From Glossina fuscipes (taxonomy: Eukaryota > Arthropoda > Insecta > Diptera > Glossinidae), in the NCBI RefSeq assembly GCF_014805625.2, contig NW_023998423.1:16291529-16355528 (forward strand): DNA of 64,000 nt, read 5' to 3'. A program made the translations under genes and the position numbers. The notes under the pieces are model-generated. The model was given only the letters and a program-made list of their open reading frames with translations. It ran no database searches and was not told where the DNA came from. Below are positions 35,601 to 50,000 of this stretch, piece after piece; the stretch's first letter is position 1; the number at the start of each line of letters is the position of its first letter.

Positions 35601-38600
35601 CGTCAAAACAATATTACTCATATTCATATTTGATTAAACCAACTTAAAAGTGAGAGAAAGCTGAGTAAATTAAAATCCTTTTTATGTTTTTCAAAGACAA
35701 GCATTAAACAACAAAACATCAAATGTAACTCCACAGCAATTGCATGATGGCTTGCTTGGGTTATTGATAGTTATTATAGCCGGCAAAAATTTAATAACAT
35801 GCTACCTATCTACTTGTCATTGCTAAAACATATAAATTCCACTACCTTACATAGTGTGGAGGCGAAGACCAAACATGTGATTGCTTGTGATATTTATAAA
35901 TACGGAAGCGAAATTTTAACAGCTCGATTGGTTATATATTTATCCGCCTAACTGTCTAAAAGCCTAAAATGACTTACAACAGCAATAGGCTTAAAAGGAA
36001 AAAAGAAAACATCAAATAAAAAGAAATCGCATTCGCTTTAAGACGAATTCTTAATACCCGTCTCAGCACATTAATGCAAATAAGTTTGCAGTAGATTTTC
36101 TTAAATGGAAGTAAACACGACGGTCGATCGATAGTTTCTTTGATTGTCTTAAATGTTATCCTAACAATATCATCTTCCGAGGGTTTGGTCTTTAGAAAAG
36201 TCTGAACACATTTTCAAACTTTTTTTTGTCTTAATTTTAGCGAATTGCGACGAATTGTTATGTGTGGTGTCTTGGTGATGGAAGCATGGCTACGGCCGGA
36301 ACAAGTCAATTGTTCAAATTTAAATTATCGAGATCAACTAAGAACACAAATGTCAAGTTTCAGTTTGCTATTTTAATTTCAATTGTCATTGTAGCAATGG
36401 ACAGATGGATGGACAGACAGTTGGGGCTGATTTGATTCAGAACCTCGAAATTGATCGGGATAAAAAATATTTTAAATTGTCTCTGATGCGCAATTGTCTA
36501 TGTGCTACGGACAGACAGATGGACAAACATTTAACGTAGGAACATCAACTTGCTGAAGGTAATATAAACTTTATGACATCGCTGATGCATATTTCGAAAT
36601 GTTACAAACGCAAAGACAAATCAAATACATTTCACATTTTTCATTAGCTAAACAAAAAAAAAAAAAAATGCAAAAGAAGCGAAAATTTCTTGTTTACAAC
36701 AATTCGATATGGTTGGCACGTCTGTCTGTCTGACAATCTGCATAAAAATTTTTCCTTAAAATTTCCAATTGCTGCTTCCCTCAAGCCGTAAGTAGTTTGT
36801 TTATAATTGGTAAACAACAATTGAATCATACGTCGGTTTTGTTAGAAATTTATTGCAAATGTATTGAGGACAAAAGTTCAGTTGAAAAAAAACTTTGTTT
36901 TAATTTCTTTAAAAAAAAAACTGTTTTTAATTGCAAACAATTTTGCTTATAAACAATTATTAGGCGTTACAAATGATTAAATATGCTTTCAATAATAAGA
37001 AGGGAAGAAAACTTATTTTTTCCTCCAGATATTACATTACAAGTAACATTCGTTTAGCTTTTTGTTTTTCGTTAATCTTTCACGTGACTTTTTTTCCCTC
37101 TTCGAACTGAGTCATATGTGTGTGTGTGTATGTGCACTAAAGACTCTCTCTCTCTCTTCATTTTAAACAACAAATTCATTCTTTATTACATTTAAATACA
37201 TTAAGTATTTTTATGCAAGTGTTGTGTACTCTCACTTTTCATTCTGCATATTTTATTGCAAGTCTTGCACTGCAGGTCTCATGTGTGTAACCAATCGCCT
37301 TAATTGCTGATATTTGTGCGTGGTTTACTCTAGTAAGTGTTCGCAGTTGTCGTTAGTTGCGTTAAGCGCGCTAGTTCGTTAACTACATTAATCGTTCCGA
37401 ATCGCTTATTATTATTATTATTGTTATTTATTGTTTAAAAAAATTGCTTTAAATTCAAAACGTAATATTTTTAAATGAAGTTTTAATACAAAGTTTATTG
37501 ATTGTCTTAAATAAAAAGAAAAATTTTAAACTTAAATTTAAATTAATTCCTTTAATATATTTTTACATATAAAACCAAGCACTGACTTTGTTCGAAATGT
37601 TAACGAAATAGATTTTCCTAAAAAGTGTTTACATTTATTTAATTTTTTTTATTTATTATTTGAGCTATTATTGTATTTATCGTTACAAGATTTATCATTT
37701 TGCTTATTTGTATCGTGAAACACGGATCAGATACTTTACAAAGCACTTAAATCATTTATAGGACTCGGAGTCAAATGAGCCACGTCCTTCCGTCCGTCCG
37801 TACGTGTGGTGTTAAGTTTTTCATAGACCTCAGAGCTGAATGAGCCATATCCTTCTGTCCGTACGTCCGTCCGTACGTATTGTATAAAAGTATTTCTGGT
37901 GGAAAACGGAAACTTGAAAATTTATTTATTATTATGAAATGCTCACAAACCGTCTTCGAAAATAGATACGAAAAAAGAAAAATCCCTATAGTGTGGCACG
38001 GCTGCTATTCGTTTGAATGGAAATGAATTTATCAGTTTATGTTTAACTGTAATACATTTCTCTAACAATTTCCAAATTCTGAAAAGGTTTTCCCTAAAAC
38101 CTCCAAAACTTAATGATATAACTGAAACATAGTTTATTAAAGTTCAAGGATAAGTGAATATATACGATAGTAGTTGCTCCTAATAAATGAGAACAACTTT
38201 CGTTGTGGCTTTGCAAGCAAAGCGCAGCTCGGTACGTTTTCTTGATAAGCATGTAAAACACTACTCTACAGTTATCCTTTTATAGACCTTTAAAAATAAG
38301 GCTTTATATGAGAAGTGGTCTGATCCGAGTCGTTTTCACGAGTGTTCGTTCTTGGGTCAAAGCATGTCAGTATACTAGATTTCATTGAAATATCCTAAGA
38401 ATCGCGATCTGTATATTGAATACAAGAAAATAGGGAGGACAGAAAAACGTAAATCGACTTTGGAAGTGATTCTGAATCGATCGGTATAATAAAACGTGAA
38501 TCTATCACAAGTCATTCTGAGTGTTGCATATATCCGCACAGATTTAATAAAAAAAGCAAAAAGCGAAAATTTTAAAATTTCAAATTAGGGCTTATCTTCA

Positions 38601-41600
38601 CCTAGAATTAATGGCGTCCAAAGGGCTGATGTGAAAATTGTCTTTAATGGGTAATTAAAACACCAGGACCGCCACCGTTTACGTTCTTCAAGAACTTCGA
38701 GATTCTCGTTAACGTAAATATAATGTTGACCTGCTTACAATATCTTCTTCGCAAATCCTAAAAAAAGCCTCTATTTTTGATTAGTCTTGAATCGTTAATA
38801 GATATATTTATTTGTTTTATCTATTCCTTCGCCCTTTTGTTTTGAGTTTTGAAGGAAATTAATCAGATGAGAATGTTTGTTATCTTCTCAGAGATCAGGT
38901 CTGAAAATAGACACAGAGTTGCAAAATAATGGGGCACAAAAAAAAAATTAAGGGAACTTTACACGATTTGCTCAAAAACTAGCTGTAGCTACCCATTTTT
39001 TTTTTTTTCAAAACAAGTGAAGACATTATAGTCGAATATTAAATACCTTGCACCACATTGTCTAACACAATTCTTATTTTTGTCATGAAACACAAAAGTT
39101 GTACTCTGTAAAGACTTATTTTCCGTAAGAATGGTTGTTGCGAAGAGGTTCAAAAATTATGGTGCTTGTTCAAAATTCAGAACAGTTAATTTTTATATCA
39201 AAAGACTGTTGTGGTTCAATTTTCATTATAACATAATAAAACTTCGACTTTTCTGTCTTAAAAAACAAAAATTTTCGTGAAGGTCCTTATATAGGGTACA
39301 TTGAGAAAATAGGTGCATGTAATCCATTTTTTGTAGAGTTAATTTTTATATCAAATTGCTTTATGGTTCAATTTTCATCATAACATATTGATATTTCGAT
39401 TTTGGCGCTCTCCTCCTAACGTACGGCAGGATTCACAAAATAGACCGACATGGTCGACATTTTAAATTACTATTAAGATCTAATTTTCATCATAAAGCAT
39501 TGAAAATTAGAACTTTTGTTAACAGATGAAATTCAGGTACCGCTTCAGGTGAGAGAGGAGCTTCAAAAATTTGCATGAGCCGGTTCAAAGTTTTCACTCC
39601 CATTTAGAATGCAGGAATACTAAATTATGAAAATTGCAATTTTTTTCATATAACGAGTTTTCAAAATAGGATACTATATGAAGAGTGGTCGAAAAAGTGG
39701 TTTGATCTGAACGATTTTCATCAAAAAAAGGTCAAAAGGCGTCACTGTAACAAATTTCATCGAAATATCCCAAAAATTTAACAAAAATTTATATTGACAG
39801 CAGACGGACACGCTCAAATCGATTTAGCATTTGATGGCGATGAACAAAAGCAACAAGAAGAATATATTAGTTTGGGGAAAAAGAAATCCATTATTTTTAT
39901 ATGAACTTCAGGACTTTATTTAACATGCTTCGGATTGTCCGATTTGGGTCAAATATGCACCGTTTTGTTGTACGATTTATTGCCATTTTAAAGGTAACTT
40001 CAAAATGCCTCTCTCATAGAAGTCCTGGTCTCTATTTGCAAAAAACTCTAGTAGTGGATTTTCACAATCCTCCCTAGATTCCAATTTTTTATCATTAAAG
40101 AAATTTTGCAATGCAAGAAAAAGATGATAATCGCTTGGTGCCAAGTCCGGACTGTACGGCGGATGCATTAAAACTTCCCAACCAAGCTCCCGAAGTTTCT
40201 GGCGAGTCACTGTAGATGGAAATATGTTTTTTTCTGTTAATTGGTGTGACACCCAAACATCGAGCTTCTTTTTGAATCCAGCTTTGTGTAAATAGTTTAA
40301 AACTGTTTTATGGTCGATTTTTAGCTCCTGGGCGATGTTACGACTGCTAACATGCCGGTCAACTTCGATCATTTCTCCGATTTTATCGACATTTTCGACG
40401 ACCGGCCTACCTGTGCGAGGTGCATCTTTAACATCAAAAATTCCTGAACGCAATCTACGAAACTAAAATTGCACATAATTGGCTGTTACAGTATCGGAAC
40501 TATAAACACCATTCACAATTTTAGCCGCCTGGCTTGCATTTTCGCCTTTGTCAAAGAAAACCTGTTGAATGTACCGAATTTTCTCTTTGTTCACTTCCAT
40601 TTTTAACACGCTGTAACTCACAACTGAATGCACCAAACAAGAAACAGCTAAAGAATTTTTTTTACTGCGAAATGTACAGTATGTAAATGTACAGTATCGG
40701 AAATTGTTTGATCGATACTTTACGAGAAATCTATCAGTGCAGCCATCTACCGAAAAAATAATGGATTTCTTTTCCCCCAAACTAATATTTACTTTATGAG
40801 TATCTTTCGAGGATGTTTTTGGGTGAAGCAAACATTTTGACAAAATGAATATACCCCGTTATCCTAAGATGATGAACGAAAAGTGCCCGGATGTTCATCG
40901 CGCCAAGGGTTTGTTACTAAAAAATAACAAAGGTGTAGAAATGTGGCTAGATAGGAAGATACAGATTAGGGTATCTCTGTTTTAAAAGCTGTCCCGCAAA
41001 ACGACAAAGTTTGGGAATCTGATATAAAGGGTGAACTCTCTGTACATTGTAAGGTAATTAATAATTGCCCTTTCGTTTTTCTGTTAAGAATTGCATGTAA
41101 TGAATAATTAGTCCGACTGGACCTTACTGTAATTAAATGATATTTACTTTTTGAAACAACTGCTTACAATTTATAAAACATGTTTTCGCCAACCTATTCA
41201 AACCAGTATTTGTGTTTATGCCATGAGTTGACCTTATTGCCTTGATCTGCTTCTCGCTCCTCTTGGAATGTTTTACTCAGTTTTCCATCCCCTTTACAAC
41301 AGATACCTTGTTAGCAATAAAACGTCAGCGAATAGAATGTTTCACTAAATGAGCCAGCTTGTCTGAGAACATGGTAAGAGAAATTAGCAAAGCTGGTTGA
41401 TGTTGGACTTTCTTCTTTCAAACTAATGCAGTCACAATTGGTTGCGTTTACTTGACTCATGACTAAACATTTTTTTTCAAGCCTAATACAGCCGAGCTAA
41501 AGTTCAATCGTAACCAGTTTCTCACCATTATTCATTCCATTTTTTGCTTACAACGAGTATATATTTGAAATTAATTTAAATGAATAAATATTCATGCAAA

Positions 41601-44000
41601 ACGATTTGCGGCTGGCGCCAAACTCCTCGTTTTACTTACTTAAACGATAAGACATGTTTAGCTTACAACAAAGTTTACATCCGACTTGTGTTATTTGTGC
41701 ACAAATGTTTTACATAATTATACCCCGTATCAGTTGTGGTGTAGGTTATATTAACTTAGTGCGGACGTATGTAACACGCCAAAGTGCTTAAGATAGACCC
41801 ATCCTTTATAATACTGATCGAATCAGAATCATAATATGAATTGATGTAAGCCTCTCTGTCCATGTGACGTCTGTCCACGATTAAGATATTTGGACGAAAT
41901 TTGTTATAACGACGTGTTTTGACCTAAGGGCGAATGCTTTGGAAAATGGTTCGGATCTGTTCACTTTTTCGACCAAAAAATTGCAATTTTTAAAATTTTC
42001 TCGACAAAAATGGCTAAGTAGTAGTATTTTGACATTCTAAATTGGTATGAAAACTTTGAACTGGCTGGGGTAATTGTTGAATCCTCTCTCATAAATTAAA
42101 ATCTGAAGTACATGCGACAAAAAGGTATAATTCTCAGCTCTTCATGATGAACATTATATTATAAGAGTAATTTAATGTAAAAAAATTAACTGTAACAAAT
42201 TTGAACAATGTCGGCCCATTTTTCGGATGCTACCTTAATAAGGACTTTGACGAAAATTGATTGTTTGTAGAGCAGAAAACTTCAAGTTTTTATATGTCCA
42301 TGAAAATTGACCTACAATAGTAATTTCATACAAAAATAAGAATTGTGTTAGACAATGTGAAGTAGGGTATTGAACGGTCGCCCTTGCTCGACTATAGTGT
42401 TCTTACTCGCAAGAAAACAGTTCAGGCTGGTAAGTTTTCAAACCATATATGAAACTTGATAAATAAAGGGTTGACAACGAACGCATTATTTTTGAAATTT
42501 TTATCATTAGTCTGACTCACTGTGCGTACCGGCATGAGAAATGTATTGAAGTAGATCGGCCTATAGCATTCATACATTCTTGACCATACGTCCGATTTTG
42601 AATCAAATGCTTCTTCACTCGATTCACTGCTCAATAATTGTAGTAGAAGACGTCGAACTTCGGAGATATAATTTTGTGAAAAACGCCCGCTTCCAAATCA
42701 AGCAAATTGCTATCTATCTAAAAGCTTAAACAAGGAGTTCTTAGACCACTTTACCACAATTGTTTCCTTTTTTAAGACAAGCATACAACCATTCAATTAC
42801 CTATTCCAACACAGAAGAGCATATGGTTCAAGCACATAATGATGGGTAAATTTTTTATTAAAACTTGCCCCGAGAATTTCGAAATTTTTTTAAATATTTC
42901 ACATATTCTCCATGAGTAGCTGACCAGATAAGGAATCACGAATCCCAGGAAGTCAGTAGCCGATGGTTCGAATTTCGGTGTGGTAAAGCATACTTAGGGT
43001 GCTTAGTTGGTAAAGGCATAACCGATTACATATTAAGTGTGCATCCACTACGGCTGCGGTCATTCTCTGCATATTTTCTTTCCTTTACTTCTTTCTGACC
43101 GTCACTGTGTTACATGTAGAGGAGGCGTACCCTGAGTGATTGGGCTTATTAATAAAATAAATTGTCGATAACTGGGCACTTAAGCAACAAATTGGAGAAC
43201 CATCCTTAGTGGGAATCCTTGTGTTTGTTGGGACTTTATAAGAACACGTTTTGGAAATATTTTGATTGGTTGAATATTGTGGACGAAAATGTAAACGTGC
43301 GTGTAACGCTTAAGAAGTTTGTGCGCCAAATTTCATATATCAGATTCCTATTTGACTTTCTTGCGAATGGGGCAATTCCGCAAAATTATTGGTCAAATTG
43401 ATCTATTTTGCTAGAGATAGGTCTGTTTCATTGGTGTCTTGAAAACTAGGGCTAAAAAAAAATCTTTGATTGTGGATATTTAAAGGTTTCTCTATATGAA
43501 TAAAAGTCACGGGAAAATTTTCGAACGTTAGACGCCTTATGCCTTTTTTTTTGGAAGCTAAAAAAATATTGAAGAATCGAGTCGAACCGAGAAAGCTTAT
43601 TGTACGATATGCATTACTTTTAGTAAATTCAAAGGAAGGAAAAAAAATTCTTTTCCAACAAAGAGATTACACTGACTTTGTCATGACCTACCACATCAAA
43701 CACACGAAAAGTTTTTATAGTCAGTATGAAGTTCGGCTACTTCATAGAAAAATTCTTTTTGCCGCAGCATCTTGCGCGTTTTCTATAAGACCAGCGTATA
43801 AAATGACTTAGTCATCCTGGCAACGAGTCAAACGTTCAAATGTTGAAAAAGATCTAATTGACCCCATGTAGTAGCTCTAGTGTTAAAGAAGCAAGTAAGA
43901 GTTATAAGGGATCTCACGCCTTTTAAAGTCTCTAATGCGTAGCAACCGTGGAGATGTTAAAGCAATACTCGTTTTGCTTCGTATATACAGTCTTCTTTTT

Positions 44001-44032
<32 letters not shown>

Positions 44033-47000
44033 CGAAACATAAAACATTACATTTCATATCAAATGTTGTTTATAAATAATTTTTATTTGTTTGTTTTGTT
44101 TGTTTATTGCCATCGTCCCGTGTACATCAATTTTGCGGCATAAATGATTGTTTACTTATGCAGGAATCTACATTACGATGTATTTTTTGTGGGCACTGAA
44201 GTGTCTGAATGCCTTTCCGTATGCAAATGCATAGTGGATATACATAACTAATAAGATATATGGCGTCATTGTTTCGCGCCAGAGTGCGTCTTCTCCCCTT
44301 TCCTCTATTTTTCTCTTCTTTTTTTTTTTTTTGTTTTTTACTATACATCCTTCATAGTAAAGATGTGTAGAGATTGGGTTTGTCATTGCAATTCTCGTGT
44401 AATACAAAAGACACAACCCAACAGCATGCTTGTCTCTCATGCAAAACATTTATAAAAAACATACAAATGGAAAAAATTTTTTATGTAAATGTCATACAAA
44501 TGTCATAAGCGACTGACGTTTTACAATCGTTGTTAACAATTGAAAGACTAAACTATTCAAGTTTATATCAGTAAATGGAAATTTAAAAAACATTTCTATG
44601 CTCTAGCCACTATCAAAGAATGGAGATAAACTAGGTTACATCATCCATTTGCATCGACGGCAGACAATGTTAAATGTGGCACCCTGTAGGCATTACAAAT
44701 GGATGGGCAAGTCTTGCATATAAATTCCTGATCCTGAATGGAACTCATAAGTTGATTTAATCATGTCCAGTTGTCTGTGTATTATTTGCCGTTAGAAAGC
44801 AAGAGCGAGCAAGGCGAGAACCTCCTTACTGGAGAGTCACGCAATGCGTTTTAAAATTAATATAAAATAAAAAAAAAGGAAAAGGCGTGACTTGCAATAA
44901 GTTTCTCTAATTCCCCTACCTATGCTTGCGAAGACCATCTAAATATGTGGGTATAAAATTGCTGACAATTTAGTTGTGGACACGCTTTTGCCTAAGAACT
45001 GTAGCGTCCAGCCTTTAAGAGATCTTGCTTTAAAAACAAATAGAAAATTAGTTCAAGGCCAATGAAAAGATCAGCATAAACAACGCGTTACCTGAGTAAC
45101 TCAAACAATCACATTTAATAAAAACAAGTGAAAATGTTATTGTCGGACTAGGCCAACTATTAATTACCCTACACCACATTGTCTAACTCAATTCCCATTT
45201 TTGCCGTAGAACACAAAAGTTATGTGGCTTTTGTAGGAACTTATTATTATGGGTCAATTGGATCTCTTTCCATACAAAGGCTTATTTCCCTAAGAATCGT
45301 TAAGTCAAAACAAGTCAGTGCACAAGATTCCATTAAAATATCTCAAGAATAGTATAACCTGTAACCTGAACACAAATTTATATAAGCAGACTTCAAACGA
45401 AATACACAGGCTTAGGTCGATTCAAAAAATTATTCAAAAATGATTCTGAATCGATCAGTATAATAAAACGTGTGTCCATCTTAAACCCTTCTGCCTGTTA
45501 CAAACGTCCGCACAAATTTAATATACCTTGTAGCGCAAGTTGAAAAAAGAAGATAAAACAATATTTGCAATTATAATGTACTTGCTTGAGGTGTTCTGTG
45601 TATCAAAGATATCTTTTTAATTTTCTTACTTGTATTTTAAATAATCTGTCATCAGGTAACATTATTATTCCCTTATCGGTCAGTCATCGTTCGTAGACAG
45701 AATTTATATAAGATTTTTCATTAACACAGATGTTTTCTATATATAGCGATCCTTGTGTAGTTATCCGACCTGTTGCGGGAAAAAGAATTCTTTCGATTTC
45801 TCTTCAACGTAAGTCATAAAAGAGGAGCTTCAACATCAACACCCTTACGAGTACTTGAAATTTTTCTTCTGCTTCGTTCATTGAGACGCGCTATATTATA
45901 CATGTCCGAATCTCTATTATAAAATACGTTACATATACGTTATACGATGAATTATTACTTCTTATGTTCTTATTATATGTACATTCATGACGCCCTGTGG
46001 CATTGATGCAGAAGTAAGAGTAGAAATAAAATGGAATATGAATATGGAGGATATAGAATATATTTAAGGTTAGTACACAACAAGATATTCTAGAGTTCGT
46101 GTAGTAAAATGATCTTAACTACGGTAATTTGGTACTTACGCCCGCACGCAGGTGATCGCTTCTCGATCTTGTTAGCGTTATGTCAGTCAGCTCATTGACT
46201 CTCATTGAATTTGAGACATGAAAAGCAATAGGAGCAATAAATCAAAAAAACTGAGGCGTGCCTATCGGAAGGCCATTATATTAGTGTGACATGCTAAGTC
46301 AATTCAATCGTCTCCGTTCCCCTAGTGCATAATATTAAAAGTGAAGATTCATTCAATTTTATAAACCGAAATTGAATACGGAGCAGGTTTAGCTCCAATG
46401 TCTAAGAAACTAAAAAGTATTTCGCTTCTCATCCGGTCGGTAAAGTTATATCCTTCTTCTGCAAAGCCCTATTAGTTAACCCGTGAGGAGAGGAGAAGAA
46501 AATCGAAAAGATGGGAACTATTTTTAGTTGCAGACCAGATAGTGGGCTAGCAGAGACATTGTTTGTAAGGATGACTTTAAAAGGGTGACAACGGACGGAA
46601 ACATGTTTGAAATAGACCGATAAGATGCATATACACTTTATGGGGCGCCTGATGCCCCTGATGACTCTAAGTGACTAATAATATTAGTGTTATCTTGTTT
46701 AATAGTATATATTATATATAACAGTTCCGATCGGGCTTATCTATGGGATCTGAAAACGAACTGAAATTTTTTTGGTTATAACAAGTCCAAGTGAATCGCG
46801 GTATTACACTGCATCCTTAAATGAATATAATCACTTTGTTATTTGCTTATCCTCTTTAAAGTTTAAACAACAAAAATTGTGCATCGACACCCACTAGAAG
46901 GTTTAAGAAACTTTCAACTGATTCATAATACGTATGCTTAACTGCCTATATATATATAAATATTTCGTTGTACATTTTCATGAGCTGTAAAGACAATGAC

Positions 47001-50000
47001 TTCTCTGCTGCTATCATGGTTGTGGTTAAAAAGAAAAGAAAAAAAGTATTAAAAAGTTTTTATTTTTATATATGAATACAAATTTATATGAACACAGACT
47101 AATAATAAGATATAGAATTTATACAAAAGCCTAACAGTTGCTAAGTAATAAGTTTTTATTTTATATCCGTCACCGGTAGAGGAAAATATGTTAAGTTTTT
47201 CAATAGTTTCATAGCGGTCAGACGGAGAGAGAGAGAGAGAGAGAGAGAGAGGCAGAGAGAGAGAGAGAGAAAAAGTATTCTTGTTCTTGATCACAGAAGC
47301 ATTTTAAATCGCCTTACAACTGTTATATTCGCATATACGTAATTTTCTATAAGAAATTCCTGAAATGAGTTCCATTAAAAGGACTATTATTGTTATTATA
47401 TGGGTAATTGGTACCGCGACCTAAAAGATCCCGTGTGCTCACCCATGCCGCCAGCCGTTCATTTTTAGGATTCTTATTAATCCCATCCACCAGTGTGGTT
47501 CAGAGCAACAAAGAAGGTGTGCCTGACGTTTTGAAGTGCTCGTCAAACACTATTACAAGGACTAACATGAGAAAATAAGATTAGACACATATTGTGACGA
47601 TAAATGTTGCTTCAAAACAGTGTCGCTTATAATATATACGATCACAGTAGATTCGCAAGAAAATGCTTAGAGAATGGTGATAAACTTCCATTGCCAGATT
47701 TTCCATCTGTTTACTTGAGGTATTGAGTATCGAAAATTCGTCTTAAACTGTTTCATATTTTTTTTGCTGCTTATTCCTCTGCTCTTTTTCTTCCCCAAAG
47801 GCTGGAATGGATTTGAATTACAACAAATGTTGTTTATATTGAATTAAAATTTCATTAGCAGAAATTAATCAGACTTCTTCCAAGTACGCTGTGGTTGCAA
47901 TTTCTGTCGATTATAAAAGGAGCGAATTTTCCCTTAATTTTATTTTTTTACTGAGTATGACGAGAATTTTTTTTTTTGTTTATTTTATTTAAGTTCAAAA
48001 AACTTTATCTGAGCTTCGTAATCTGATAAATAAATATATTTAAGATAAAAGGTGATTGTTATTTAAAATTTATTATTTACTATATTTAAAATTTTAATTT
48101 ATATTTAATGTAATATATCCGTCTCGGGTTTGCAAAACTTCGACTTTCGCAAGCAAATAAAACAAACAAATCAATGCTCTCATGGGTTCGAATCAAACAT
48201 TTGAAGCTTTTAACGCGCATTCTTAGCTCATTTGTCAGGTGTGATTGCAAGATAGGCCATTGATTCATTAGCTCACTCAATGTTTGGTTAAGCAAGAATA
48301 GCTGAATCAGTGTTCGCGGGCTCGAATCTCTGTGCGGTAGACTTGATTGTAGTCTAAGTCTTTCCCACTGTTCACTTCTTTCTGATCGCCATCAGATTAC
48401 ACGAATACGAGACACGTCCTGAGTGATTCGGTTCGCGAGTTCGAATCTCCGTGCGGTAAAGTTGATCGTAGGTATAGTGAGTGCTTAATCGGCAAAGGCC
48501 TAACACTTAACGTTTGGGCATGCACTCATTAGGCTGCAGCCATTTCCCTTATGTCTTTCCCTCTCTTCACTGCGTTCTGATCGTCATCATATTACACGAA
48601 TAGGAGACATGTCCTCAATGACGGGTTATATTAAAAAAAGATAAACTTGTCAGCATCTCTTTGATAAAGTAATGACCTGAAATTCATACATATATATATA
48701 TATTGTTCATCAATGTAAGAGACACATTGCTTCGGTTTAATAAAATTTTGTACTTGTAGAGAAATCTAAAAAACAAAACCTGTGCAATCTTCAAACCATA
48801 ATTTTCTATATTCTAATTCCAAGGACTTTCAAACTTCACTTCAGTGTGTTCAAAAATAGTTTTTGAGATTAGTTTTCTTGTTGGCGATAGTTTTAAGATA
48901 TTAAATTCTGATTTTTACCGACCAACTGCTGGCAATCAAACATGGCTGAATCGATTCCGCTATTTATACTAATTAAGAATATATTTGGGAAGCGTTCAAG
49001 GCGCATTTGCCGTTTTTGCAGATTTTGCATAACTAATGTATAAAGAGTTTCTTACTAACACAAGTTATGGGACTTTCCTAAGACTCTCCTTCTGGAAAAA
49101 TGTAACATTTTGACTTACGACACGATAGTTGAAAATTTTTATACCCATCACCAAAGGATGAGGGGTATATTCATTTTGTCAAAACGCTTGCAATGCCCAG
49201 AAGCAAGTATCAGAGACCCCATGAAGTTTATATATTCTTGATCATCATTAAATTCCAAATCGATTTAAGCATGTCTGTCTGTGTGTCTGCCCGTCTATAT
49301 GATGTCTGCTGTAAACATTCTCCTAGCCGCAAAAATGAAGATATCGTCTTCAAATTTCGCAAAAACATTGAAAGGTCCTACACGCAGGTTGTTATTACAA
49401 ATGGGCCAAATCGGTCGAAGAATACCTCTGCTTTTCGAAAAGAATGAAAATTTTGATTTTTTGCTCATTACTCGTAAACTATAGTATATGAACGCTTATT
49501 CTATGTGCGATGCCATAGTACCTGTACAAAAATCGAAAAATTAACCATGCTTACTCAATATTGTAGTGTATCGAAATTTAATTTTTTTTCAGTACCTTTG
49601 AAATGGGCCCTCTCTCCCTCTCTCTCTCTCTCTCTCTCTTTGGCGGAAATGAAGATATCGCCTACAAAATTTGCAAAAGAATTTGGAAGTGACACGCCTA
49701 CAATGCCGACACGCCCATTCGACAAAATCTTTTATTCTGAAAATATAAAAAATCAGCCGCGCTTAGTCCATATTATAGAGGATGAACATTTCGTTCTTTT
49801 ACTTTTTTTGCCTTTTTAAAATAACGGTGAAAGAAACGGTAAAAGATTCGGTCGCCACCGAGTATAATTTTCGTATTTGTTAATATTACTTCCTAAGAAG
49901 CATTCCTGATTAAATGTAATAAACCGCTTATAATGTGTGCTCATGTAAGACGAATTCGTATAATATCGCGGAAAAATTGTTTCTGTGGTTATATGAGACG

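Larger units (their letters stand above)
42420..47050. other. Ube2W intron interior, repeat relics only
   Basis: Apart from the SINE at 42.9 kb, the poly-T run and the repeat at 45.1 kb, I see no coding signal. The 90-codon ORF at 43539-43811 has no protein-like motif. Confidence 0.5.

Noticed and set aside
36284..36433. 49-codon ORF starting MATAGTSQLFKF after an acceptor-like tttag
   Set aside because: Runs into a dispersed-repeat tract (gacagatggatggacagaca) and has no recognisable domain.
43539..43811. 90-codon ORF in the Ube2W intron
   Set aside because: Composition and lack of motifs fit chance; flanked by repeat relics.
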